Positions 51,134-61,800 of a DNA stretch of 64,000 bases are shown here, piece after piece (the first letter of the stretch is position 1; every line of letters begins with the position of its first letter). A program made the position numbers and the translations under genes. Source of the stretch: Lepidodermella squamata (lineage: Eukaryota > Gastrotricha); contig JBLDXI010000003.1 in the NCBI GenBank assembly GCA_047495785.1, positions 3,348,001 through 3,412,000 of the forward strand, written 5' to 3'. The notes beneath the pieces are model-generated. The model had not been told where the DNA came from. It did not search any database and was given only the letters and a program-made list of their open reading frames with translations.

Positions 51134-54018
51134 GGCAATGGAATTCGGGTCATTGCAAAGTAACGTTGAGATTAGCTGAGATTATTTTTTTGATACAAAC
51201 ATTGATGTTAGATATTTTGCTCATCAACGAAACATGGCTAGAAGATAACGATGATTTTCACATCCCAAATTTTACTGTTTTCAGGTTAGATAGGAAAGAA
51301 AAGGCAGCAAATAATGTTATGTACGGCGGCGTGGCAATAGCAGTGAAGAACTCAATTCGAGTGGTCGAAGCATTCCAATACGCAACTGACCACAGCGAGT
51401 GGCTCGCGCTCAAAGTGGCAGATTCAAACGGTCGAAAGCTCACAGTTGCAACTGGATACAGCTCTCCAAATTACCCTCTTGATCTTACTTTTTTGAACAT
51501 AGCTTTAGGTGGCACGACCGACCCAAACCAACCATGCTTATTTGCCGGCGACCTAAACTGCTGGCACCCCACGTTATCCGACCCCATCAGCAAAAACCCA
51601 GCAGGAACCGCCCTGGCTGCATGGCTAAACTCGGAAGGTCACACTCTGATGAGCGACGGCACCCCAACCCACTTCTCGCACAGTGGTTATGGTCGACAAA
51701 TCGACATATGGTTGGCGAATCAGGCGGTGCTCCCACTCCTTACGGGTCCGGCCGTGGTCGAGGACAAGTACGGCAGCGACCACTGTGCCACAAGAATTAA
51801 AGTGAACTTTCGAGCCAGTCCAGACCCCCCGGAAGCGGCAAACAACTACGAACCTAGACTCGACTTTTTCAAAGCCAATTGGACCCGCTTCGAGGAGCGG
51901 CTGAAGCATTGGCTCGCGGAGATCGCCGACCCTGTTAAACCCAAGCCAGGAGACCCGGTCGAAAGCATCGAGACTTACTCAGACGCGATTGTCGAAGCAA
52001 TCCAGCGGGCGGCAGCCGAAACTATACCCAAAAGTAAGGAATACAAGCTTTCAAGCTGGCGTCTCACAAAAGAGATTGCTACGCTACTAGAGCAAAGAAA
52101 TAAATTACAGCGACTTTTTGACAAAACAAATTCCTCCGAAGCCAAATCCAGTGTGAATAGGCTGAACAAAGAAATCAAAATTCTGATTGCTCAAGAAAAA
52201 CTTCGTGCTTGTGAAAAATTTCTTCAAAGGCTAGCTAGACTATTCAAGCAGCATCAGACAAGGCAAGCGTGGCAAGCCGTAAACGGCCGTCTCATAGGAC
52301 GACGCCGAAACCGTAAAATTGCTATCTTAACCAACTCGAAAGGCTTAGGAGTCACCGACGATGCTGCCAAATGCGAGCTACTTGCCGAAACATTTGGTAA
52401 TGTTCTGAAAGGTCCGCCGATAACCTCAAATATGACAGAAGACCAGCGATTTTGGGACCAAACTACCGACGACATGTCAAAAAGCGAAGCAATGAAGCCC
52501 CTAGGTGTCATACCCAAGCGGGTCCAGGTAAGGGTCCCGAAATGGGCGGTAAGGCAGATGATGAAATCGCTCAAATGGAAGGCTCCGGGCCGCGACAACG
52601 TGTCTAACGTCCTACTGAAACATGGAGGTAAGAATTTGGCAAAACATCTGAGGTATCTGTACCAGCTCAGCTTAAACTGCGGCTATGTACCGAAAAAGTG
52701 GAAAGTCGCCATCATCATCCCAATTCTCAAAGAGGGTAAGGACTCGAGGTTGCCGGACTCCTACAGGCCGGTTTCTCTTCTGCCAGCGATTGCAAAAGGT
52801 CTCGAAATTGTTGTTGCCAAGTTTTTATATCGATTTCTAATCCTGAACAATTTACTACCACGACACCAATTCGGTTTTCAGCCACTACATTCTACCAACG
52901 ACCCCTTATTTTTATTTATCAGCGATGTAGGCCTTTCGATAGCGAAACGTAAGAAACTTGTTGCACTTTTACTGGATTTTAAAGCAGCTTTCGATTGTAT
53001 TTGGCACGACGGGCTGCGTCTCAAGCTAGAGCAGTCGGGGGTACCGGTGCCAATAGTAAGGTGGGTCTCTGACTTCCTGCGGGGCCGATCATTTCAAGTC
53101 CGAGTGGGAAGCGAGCTATCTGCAACGAGGAACATCTATTGCGGCGTGCCGCAAGGCTCGCCCTTGTCACCGCTTCTTTTCATTTTTTATGCCAACGACA
53201 TGCAGCCCAAAAGCTGTAACCCCGATGACGGAGCACGTCGTGTCGCCAAAGGCACTTACGCCGACGACGCCATCAACTGGGCATATGGCGACAACTACAA
53301 TGTCTGTGTCAAGCGCCTGCAAAAAAGGCTCAGTGCCACCGAAAGGTGGTGTAAACGATGGCGGCTAATGCTGAACCCGCAAAAATGCGAGGCTATCATC
53401 TTCGGCCACTACGGAAATACACCTCCCTCAATCCATCTCGAGCTGTATGGCCAAGCCATCCCTCAAGTCAACCAGGTGCGGTACCTGGGCCTGCATCTGA
53501 CCCCACAATTGTCCTGTCACATCGACGTAATCGCGTCAAAGATCCGACAACGCGTCGGGTCTCTGTATGGGATTTTAAAAACTAAGTTGTTACCCAAAAG
53601 GGTTTGTGTTTTGTTTTACCAGACTCTTTTGGAGCCGATCCTACTTTACGGTGCGCCTGCCTGGTCCTGCCTGAGCCCTTCATCCTTGAGCCGCCTGGTG
53701 GACCTGCAAGCCTACTGCCTGAGAGCCCTTTTGAGCCTTCCTCCCGAAACTCACCCTATCGACGTCATAGCATTTGCCGGAGTCCCCGGCATCGACCTCA
53801 AGTTTGATGAAGCCCTAAAGAGATACGGCGAACGCTGTCTCGCTAGCTCACTCGTAACTGCCAAGTATCTAGACCACATATCGACCCTGACACCGTCTAC
53901 CGATACAGCACATGAAATTGAAAAACGCTGCCCAGCGTGGCATATTCGAAATCAACCGAAGCCCGCTTACAACCTCCAAATCGACCCCAGGAACTGGATA
54001 ACATTTGACACCAATTAA
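51121..54018 (+). CDS. LINE ORF2, AP-endonuclease and reverse transcriptase
   Basis: 965 aa, intact. The N-terminal EEP/APE endonuclease has QWN8, LLINE37T, GDLNCWH near 140 and the closing S219-D220-H221. The reverse transcriptase has the family blocks APGRDN, YRPVSLL, FDCIWH, GVPQGSPLSP and the catalytic Y713-A-D-D716. A C-terminal thumb follows, with no RNase H. It nicks target DNA and primes reverse transcription there. The ATG overlaps the ORF1 stop region by 13 bases in another frame, so translation is likely by reinitiation. Domain order and absence of RNase H fit the Jockey group rather than I elements. Confidence 0.93.
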   Translation: MCWVGQWNSGHCKVTLRLAEIIFLIQTLMLDILLINETWLEDNDDFHIPNFTVFRLDRKEKAANNVMYGGVAIAVKNSIRVVEAFQYATDHSEWLALKVADSNGRKLTVATGYSSPNYPLDLTFLNIALGGTTDPNQPCLFAGDLNCWHPTLSDPISKNPAGTALAAWLNSEGHTLMSDGTPTHFSHSGYGRQIDIWLANQAVLPLLTGPAVVEDKYGSDHCATRIKVNFRASPDPPEAANNYEPRLDFFKANWTRFEERLKHWLAEIADPVKPKPGDPVESIETYSDAIVEAIQRAAAETIPKSKEYKLSSWRLTKEIATLLEQRNKLQRLFDKTNSSEAKSSVNRLNKEIKILIAQEKLRACEKFLQRLARLFKQHQTRQAWQAVNGRLIGRRRNRKIAILTNSKGLGVTDDAAKCELLAETFGNVLKGPPITSNMTEDQRFWDQTTDDMSKSEAMKPLGVIPKRVQVRVPKWAVRQMMKSLKWKAPGRDNVSNVLLKHGGKNLAKHLRYLYQLSLNCGYVPKKWKVAIIIPILKEGKDSRLPDSYRPVSLLPAIAKGLEIVVAKFLYRFLILNNLLPRHQFGFQPLHSTNDPLFLFISDVGLSIAKRKKLVALLLDFKAAFDCIWHDGLRLKLEQSGVPVPIVRWVSDFLRGRSFQVRVGSELSATRNIYCGVPQGSPLSPLLFIFYANDMQPKSCNPDDGARRVAKGTYADDAINWAYGDNYNVCVKRLQKRLSATERWCKRWRLMLNPQKCEAIIFGHYGNTPPSIHLELYGQAIPQVNQVRYLGLHLTPQLSCHIDVIASKIRQRVGSLYGILKTKLLPKRVCVLFYQTLLEPILLYGAPAWSCLSPSSLSRLVDLQAYCLRALLSLPPETHPIDVIAFAGVPGIDLKFDEALKRYGERCLASSLVTAKYLDHISTLTPSTDTAHEIEKRCPAWHIRNQPKPAYNLQIDPRNWITFDTN

Positions 54019-55043
54019 CTACACACGCTCGTTTTTAATATGTTTTATAAACTCCGTTTTGTAAATTCTTCAGATTTTTCTAAAAACTTCCACATGAATA
54101 TTTTATCGACTACTTTAACCTAATCTACGTGGCATAAGTTATCGCGCCTAGAGCGCCGAGAGGCGGATGGTTGTACAAATAAAATCTCGATATGCCAGAT
54201 GTCCTTTATTTACTCAGTTTTGCTTGACGACTTCGAATTTTCAAAATTCAAACCTCTTAGAGGCTCCCATCCACCTCAATTGACGAGAAACCCCAAAGTG
54301 TCGTTGAAAAGGCTTATCGAAGTGGGTTTAGTTTGAAGTGGAAGCGCTAACTTGATACCATCAACATTTTTGAACATCTAGCAAGATTCCTCACCTCAGA
54401 AAAATTGCGATTATTAATTGATGCCATAAAAAAGAGAGAAACCCAAAACGTCGCGCAAATTAATTCGAAATGTCGCGCAATAGTGTCGCCAAGTGTCGCG
54501 CTTTGTTTACTTTGCGCACAATAAAAAACTAGATTTTTTAAGCGCGCATTTTTGGAAATTATCAATTTTCACTCGTGAACTTTGAAGCCCATTTTCTCAG
54601 CAAATCTGATGAATATCAACTTATTTTTTATACCAATAGACTTCTCATTCATTGATCTTGAAAGCGGTATCAAAATCTGATGTCAAAAATTTCGCCAAAC
54701 TCCACTTGTTTCCGGTCATTTTTATTTTTACTGCGTCGATGGTGAGGTGAATTTTGTGGGTTTTGCAGATTGGTTTCATTCATCTCCATCTAATAAACCA
54801 GCTGGAACTACTTGGGATTTCAATTTCAATTCCCATTTTTCGACGCTAGACGTCAATTGAATTACATATATGGAATCAGGATTCCGGATATCCTGGAATG
54901 AAGACATTTACGTATGTTCAAAAAGGCAACAAATAGGACAAAGTTGTTTAATTAAGTTCAATTTCGACAAAGAACAATATGAATACATCTCACAACTGAA
55001 ACATTATACTTTCGTTAAAGTTTATAATCAGAAAATAAACCAG
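54019..55043. other. LINE 3' region and intergenic gap
   Basis: The first 150-200 bases are probably LINE 3' UTR. The rest is AT-rich, with no gene or repeat recognised. Confidence 0.5.
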
Positions 55044-57545
55044 CTATTCCCGTGCACCTCGCGCTTCCAGTAGGCGGATAACATTCAATTTTTGCTGCGC
55101 CCTGGCTCGGCCCAACGGCGTCTTGCCATTTTTATTGCGTAACGAAAACAGATCAGGATAATGATCCAGTAGGAAATGCGTGATTTCAAAATGGCCAAAA
55201 TACGCGGAGAGATGCGGCGCCATCGACTCAGTTTCGGCGTCCTTCGCAAAAAAATTCGCGCCTCTTCGAATCAGAAATTCAACAATTTGATAATGGCCCC
55301 AAGCTGCGGCCATGAGTAGTGGAGTTCGGCCGTATTCGCCTCGGTTTTCCATATTAGCCCGCCTGACGTCTACCAAATATTCAACGACTCGTAACTGGCC
55401 TCGAGCCGCTGCTCTATTCAACGGCGTATCGTTGTTATTATTCGAAATTTCGATTAAATCTCTATTGCAGTCGCAGAGGTAAGCGACGATTTTAACGTGG
55501 CCATAAGCCGCGGCTAGGTGAATAGCTGTCGATCCTAATTCGTGGCCGTCCGTCGCCTTGAGATCGGCCTCGCACTCCGAGGCGAGAAATTGAGCGATGT
55601 CAAAGTGGCCGTATAGCGCGGCTTGTAATATGAGGGTGTTGTCGTTGTTCTTAGGGTCGCGATGTTCAACTAGCCATTGACGGGCGGATCGAGGTAGGGA
55701 TTTGTCGCGTAATATATTAACGACTTGCGTGAAATCGCCGATTTTCGCGGCTGTGTGAAGTATAACTGCATCCTGGTCAAGCTATATTATCAAATGGAAA
55801 GAAATTATAAAGTACTTAAGCATTAGTACTTAAAAATCACTCGAGTAATAATTATATACAGGAAATCGCAGAAGATTGAGAGCGAGAAAACATTAAAAAT
55901 GAGTCTACATATTTGCACCGCTGAATTTTGGTTCCTGCACTAAATTCAATCTTCCTAGCCCTGAATTTATGTTTATGTAATTAATTATGGATTTTGTGAA
56001 TTTTTCACGATTTCGACTTTTTCTTTCAAAGTAGATTATGATCTTAAACTAGACCCTCGGATTTTAAATTTTGATGCCGATTTTCAATTTTCGCTGCTAA
56101 GGACGCTAATCGCCGATTTATAAAATCGATATTAGGAATCGATATCGATTCCGCGGGCTGAAGTATAACTCGTCCACGGACCGATAGTGAAAATTTTTTG
56201 AAATAGGGAGATCAAAAAATCTAAAATTTCAGCCTACAATTTAGAGCTGGAATCCAAAATCCAATCAAAACTCCAACTTAAATTGAGCTCTGAATTCGAA
56301 AATAAGATTGATTGAATTAATAAATCGAAAATAATTTTTAAAGAATGAAGGAAAGTTAAGCTTTTTTAATCGATTTTAAGGTTACCTTAATTCTTTTCAG
56401 AGATTCGAGCTGATGTTTCCAAGCAGCCAGAGCCAAAACGTGTTCGCGACAGGTGAAGATCTTTTTAATTTCTTCCTCCGACTTCGCAGACAGCTGATTA
56501 GCCGATATTAAATTCTCTGAAAAATAATTAAAAAAATTAATTTAATATTAATTAATTGGTGAAATTTACTTTGAAGCACGGCGCATATTCCTTCTTTGAG
56601 GCTTTCAGCTATAACAACAGATTCTCGAATCGAAGCTAGTTGAAGTTCCTTTTCTCGCGAGGACACATTCGCCGATTTAAATTGAGCGACACTTTTAATT
56701 ACAGCGCCAATATGATGATTATGCGCACCATTCGCCGATTTCCCTAAGCAAATTATCTGCTTAGGCAGAGGAGGGGCTTCTTCAAGAAAACTCCGTTCCT
56801 CCATCTCGTTAATAAACGCCTTCATCGAAATTGCAGAATCGTAGCTGTTCGAACCAGTCGATAAGCTTGAATTGCCGAAATCGTCGTCGAAGTTCTGATG
56901 CATGCCGACGACTTTGAAAGTTTCAGCCGAAACTATAGGCGCGCCTTGCGGTAAATTCGACACGGAATGGTCCCATTTAAAGTAACCATCTTCGCCCGTT
57001 TTCACAACCTTACCAAACGCAGATCGGGACGAAACTTTCGCATCCTTGGCCGAGAAGCGGAATATCATCAATCGTTGTCCTTGATTCACGCCATCGCCAC
57101 TCAACGGCAGGAAATTGTACGATTTTCGCCGCAGAAATTCCATCTCCGGTCGGATTTCGAGAAAAACAATGTTGCAACGTTTTGAGACGAACCATTTTGA
57201 AATGTCCCGTTTAACGATGAAGGTAACAGTTAACGGGTGGGTATGGGCCTCGAAACACGCGTCGATCATTACGGTCGGCTGGGCCCCAGCATCGTTATAA
57301 GAACGGCCGTTACTATCGACAAAAACCGAACTAGTCGTTAAAAATCCGTATTTCGTTGTCCGATTCGGCACGCGGAGTAGGGACAAAAAACCGTAACTTT
57401 CCCGCTCATTGCCGTCCTTGTCGTAGCTGGTCAGCCGGCACACAGATTGAGCGACAAAAAACGTTTTCGGGTCAAATGAGGTTGAAAGGTCAAGCGATGC
57501 TTTTCGCGCGCTTTTCGGGCCAACAGCACTTTTTGTTTGGGACAT
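55044..57545 (-). CDS. trypsin-like pseudo-protease with ankyrin repeats, copy 2
   Basis: Exons (minus strand) 57545-56570, 56516-56386 and 55781-55044 give 614 aa. Intron phases (1, then 0) and exon sizes match copy 1, but the long disordered N-terminus of copy 1 is missing. About 25-235 form the trypsin_2-like domain: YGFLSLL at 51-57, GFLTTSSVFV at 67-76 (no catalytic His), RCNIVFLEI at 123-131 (Asn where the Asp would sit), and L198-P-Q200-G-A-P at the nucleophile site (Gln for Ser). All three catalytic residues therefore look lost. About six ankyrin repeats fill residues 375-610, with NRAAARG, TPLLMAAAWGH and PHLSAYFGH. A 5' UTR exon probably lies near 57630, since TTTGTTTAG just upstream of the ATG looks like an acceptor. 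Cytosolic binding protein inferred. Confidence 0.82.
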
Positions 57546-58869
57546 TTTTGTTAATCCTAAACAAAAAATTTCAAGGGTCAAATAAAACTAGAATTATAAG
57601 GATATATCGACAAAATTTCTCGCACACCTGAAAAAAGAGACGCGATATATCGGTGCTTTAGGTGTGAGGGCTATGCCTTTATACAGTAAATTGTAATGAA
57701 GGAAAAACAGGTTATTAATTGTTAATAGAATTTTCGTGGTGTGTTGTCACCCGGATCGAAATCGCGATATAGCAAACCAGCGGACGGCTTAACACGCGCG
57801 GAGAAAAAAAAATCAATCACGATTTCTCTCCATTATTTATCAATATTATATTGCTTGTGGCGGTGCGAAGGGGGGAGGCTATACTGCGTTGAAAATTTGT
57901 TGATTTATAACTAAAATAATTGCATGAAAAGCGCACAGGTGGACGCATTAAATAAAAACAAACAAAAATAGCAATAAATAATAAGTAGGTGTCCTATTAT
58001 TATCGACTACTTTTCGCGCCTATTATAATAGCCCGGAAATATTTTAATTAAAGGCGCATGCCGAAAACGACCACCTTATTCGCAATATGAAGTCAAGTTA
58101 AAAAATAACACACCGGTATAAAATTAACTAAGCCTTAATTTCGCCATTCAAGAAAGACACGAAAAAATTATGTCTTTTGAGAATAAGAGTGCACACTTCT
58201 TCATTATATTTTTTGTAGGTTAACGCACTTCGTCACGCTCTGGTGCGGCTTTCATTCAGCCGCAACCAGGTGCGCGTTGGAATTGAAACTGAAGGTAATG
58301 ACGCGCGAAATACCCTCGCCTTTTTCTGACGCGCACCTCATATAATTTGGCTCGATGAATGGTGGGGCGGGTGACTGATGTATAATTTACATTCAGATGA
58401 TAATAATTGCTATTTTCAACGATGCCAAAATTGGTTGACTTTCAAAATGATTCGGTCGCATCAATTTTCGCACTATATCAACTCGTGGGAAAATTTCGGC
58501 GAGAGCGATGTCGGTGCAAAAATGTGCACTGCGACTGTACCTTGGCGGCAATTTGAAACATTAAATGTATAAATAATAAATAATTTTTAAAACATGGACA
58601 AAAGCCTCATCATGACGTAACGCTCAGATTTAAATTTATTACGAAAAATGCGAAGATTGCGAAGAAAAAAATTACGAAATGTCGATCACACTGGAGTAAT
58701 AAACAAAATAGGTCGACCAGCTTAATATACAGAAAATTAATGATGCGTTTCAGTTTGGCTTCTTGTAAACAAAAGGTTATTGGCTCTTAAATGCAATAAC
58801 CACTTGATTCTCTAGAAGGATATAATTTCGATTCAATTTTTGTGGATGAGTAAAAGCCGTAAAAAGCTG
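57546..58869. other. intergenic between divergent genes
   Basis: 1.3 kb shared 5' flank of pseudo-protease copy 2 (minus) and the lectin gene (plus). No further gene or repeat seen. Confidence 0.55.
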
Positions 58870-61800
58870 ATGAGACTGCCAGTTAGGCATAACGAGGCGA
58901 TATCTATTATTTTCATCTGGAACATTTTTCTGCAACAAGTCCGATTTTGCTTCAGTCGACAAATCGACGTCCCATGCCCAGGCGAAGAAATTTCCCGAGA
59001 AAATGAGCGATTTTGCTACCAGGTCATAAATTCGCCTCATCCTCTCAGCTACGACGAGGCGAATGACTACTGCATCAACCACCTTGACCCTGAGAAATTA
59101 CCTGCGACCCTAGCGATTATTACTTCAAAAGCTGAGGAGCGTTATGTGATATCAGCGCTGGAATCGGCGGGTCTTCCCAGGGCGCTGATCGGGCTGCGCA
59201 ATTTTAGGTCACCCTGGCGGTGGGTGAATGATGGCGACCTGATTAGGTCGCAAGGAATAGTAGCCGTCCGGCCATCCTCTTGTCATTTTCAACACATCAT
59301 GTTTGCAAGTTCTGGCCGTAAATTGAGGCCAGAAAACTGTTTGAACGCTTGTATGGCCAGAAGAAAAAATTACGCATATTTCACTCTGGTGAGTTTTATA
59401 TTTAAAATTTTAAAATTTTCAATAATTTTTATCTTAATAGGACACGAGGCAGCAATGTTATTGTAGCGATTTATGGGCCGAAGAGAACAATTACGGAAAT
59501 TTCGAATGCACCCAGGCGTATCAGTCGCCGAATGTTCTTAGCCGAGCTTTAGCTTTTGTGACAAAACCCGGAATTTACGACAACTGGGCGTCTGATCGGC
59601 CTGTTTTAGACACTGGCTGTTTAGCGATCGACCGACGAGACCAGCAACATCGTTGGGTCGACAAAATCTGCTCAACTTTCCAACCCTTTTTATGCCAATT
59701 CGATTCATCGGACCAATTGTCGGCCAAACGTCGCCTTACCTCAGCTTTACCAAGCCGGAAAATTCAGAAAAATTTCGGCTGTTCGAATAGGTTTTGCTAC
59801 GCTGTAATTTCCGAGCCGAAATCAAGCTTTGATGATGCTCTTGATTTTTGTGATAATTTCGGTGGAATTTTGGCGAAAATCTCAAATTTGAGCCAGCAAA
59901 GCTTCATTTCTCGCCTAATTTCGGGCGCAATTTTCTCCGGAGATCGAAATTCTAATTTTATTTGGATCGGAGCTCGAAGTTCGATATCTCAAATCTGGCC
60001 GGATGGCGAAAATGTTGATACGAATGGCTACCAAAACTGGAGTGGCTATTTCAAAGTAGGATGTACAAAAATTGAAATTGATGGCGCCGGAAAATACAGG
60101 TAATTAACACTTATTAGGCATTTTTTTGGAATTTTGTGGAATTTTTTTAAGGTGGAGCTCTCGAACATGTGGGCGAGACCAGTTAGAAACAGCCTTTGTT
60201 TGCTCTTGTACACCTGAGCCTGAACCTTGCGATATTGGCTCGACGCCAACTTTGTCCCAAAATGACTCGTCTACCACTCCAATTGGGACCAGGCCTTCGA
60301 AAATCATTGTAACGTCGAATGGAACTTTAACAAAATCGATTGTTCGAACTAGCACGTTGCAGTTACCGTCGAGAATAATTAGGATCGATGCTACGTTAAC
60401 TCCCATAACTAAATTGACATCTGAGTCTCCGCCAGCTGAGATTTTCACAAAACCTTCGACAAGATTCGATGGTAGATTTTCCTCGGTTGAAGAAGCCAAA
60501 AGGCGAACTACAACCACCCCGAGAAGTGATGACGCTGATACTTCGAAACGAGGATTGGTTTCCAGCACTGACTCCAGTGTACAGCATTTTAGTTCAACGA
60601 GAGGTGGCTTAGGATCGACTGAAGCTAGTTACATGCCGAGTTCGAGCTTGAAACCTGGCAGCCTGGTATCGCAAATTATGAAGTCCGAAAGCACTATTCA
60701 AGGTCAATATGGTTCAATTTCATCGTCTACTGGTGGATTTTCGAGTCTATCGACCAGAGCTGCAGCGTCCTCCTCGAAATTGCCCGTCGATTCTACAACT
60801 GATAATGTCAATTTACGGACCAGCTCCACCATTTCAAGCCGTGACAGCTCGCACTCAAAGCCATATGATTCTCGACCAACGTCCGAATCAGGTCATTCAG
60901 GCAGTCCGGGCTTGCAATCAACTAGAAGAAGCTCAGCGATTTCTCCTGAAAACTCTGGTGAATCTACAACGCGATCCAAAGTAGATGTCAGCAAATCGTA
61001 CTCCGCATCGCCAACCTCTTCAGGTTCTTCGGTTCCTTTACAACCTACTGACTATTCGCCTACACCTAAGCATCATTCGGTACAAGCTGTTTCCAGTTAT
61101 ACCACAGGATTTGATCAGATAACTGGGTCTAAGGAGCACCAGACTGAATTTGTAGGCCTCTCCACCTTAACAGTTTTTGGAGGGCCTTCTTCGGCAAGGG
61201 ATTCGACCCCCTCCTCAAAAGTACCCAAATCAATATCTCCCTTACCTAGCGAGAGAATCTCAACAAAAACAGCTACGACTAATGGAGCTTTTCCGTATTC
61301 AAGCTCAGCTGGTAAAGATGGCAGCTCGAGCTATTTAACGAGAGATGCTTCATATTGGGCGCTTTACTGGTCCACAGCTGGTCCGGTGGAGGATGGGTTT
61401 CGAACAAAACCGCCGTCTAGGACCACGCCGGGGAAGGAAGCGTTACCTAGTTCAGAAAGTTCCGGAAAATCCTGGGTTGGATTCTCGACTACGAGATCTG
61501 TTGGGTCGGATGGCATAACGACAGATTTTGAGCCAAACCGAGTACAATCAAGTACTCCGTCCGAGGTCACGGGTACAACCAAGGAATCTGTGAGCAAATC
61601 TTCGAAATCTTCCAGCCCGTCGAGTTCAATTTCTTATGAAATTATCGAAACAACAAAAGCTGGATCTCCTAATTTGCAATCCCACTCAACAAAATCGTCG
61701 ACTGTTGTTGGAACCTATTCGAAAACGCCAGGAAAGTCAGGAACTTCCAGCGATCATACCTCCTATCAGGAATCCACATTACCTGCTTCAAAGTTGGAGA

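Larger units (their letters stand above)
49541..54018 (+). mobile_element. non-LTR retrotransposon (Jockey-like LINE), both ORFs intact
   Basis: Two overlapping long ORFs give a complete-looking LINE: a Gag-like ORF1 and an endonuclease-reverse transcriptase ORF2. There is no RNase H domain. The interval covers the coding core; UTRs probably extend to about 49.2 and 54.2 kb (a candidate AATAAA lies at 54177-54184). I could not identify a target-site duplication. The element is plus-strand and sits between the LicD and ankyrin genes. Confidence 0.88.
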
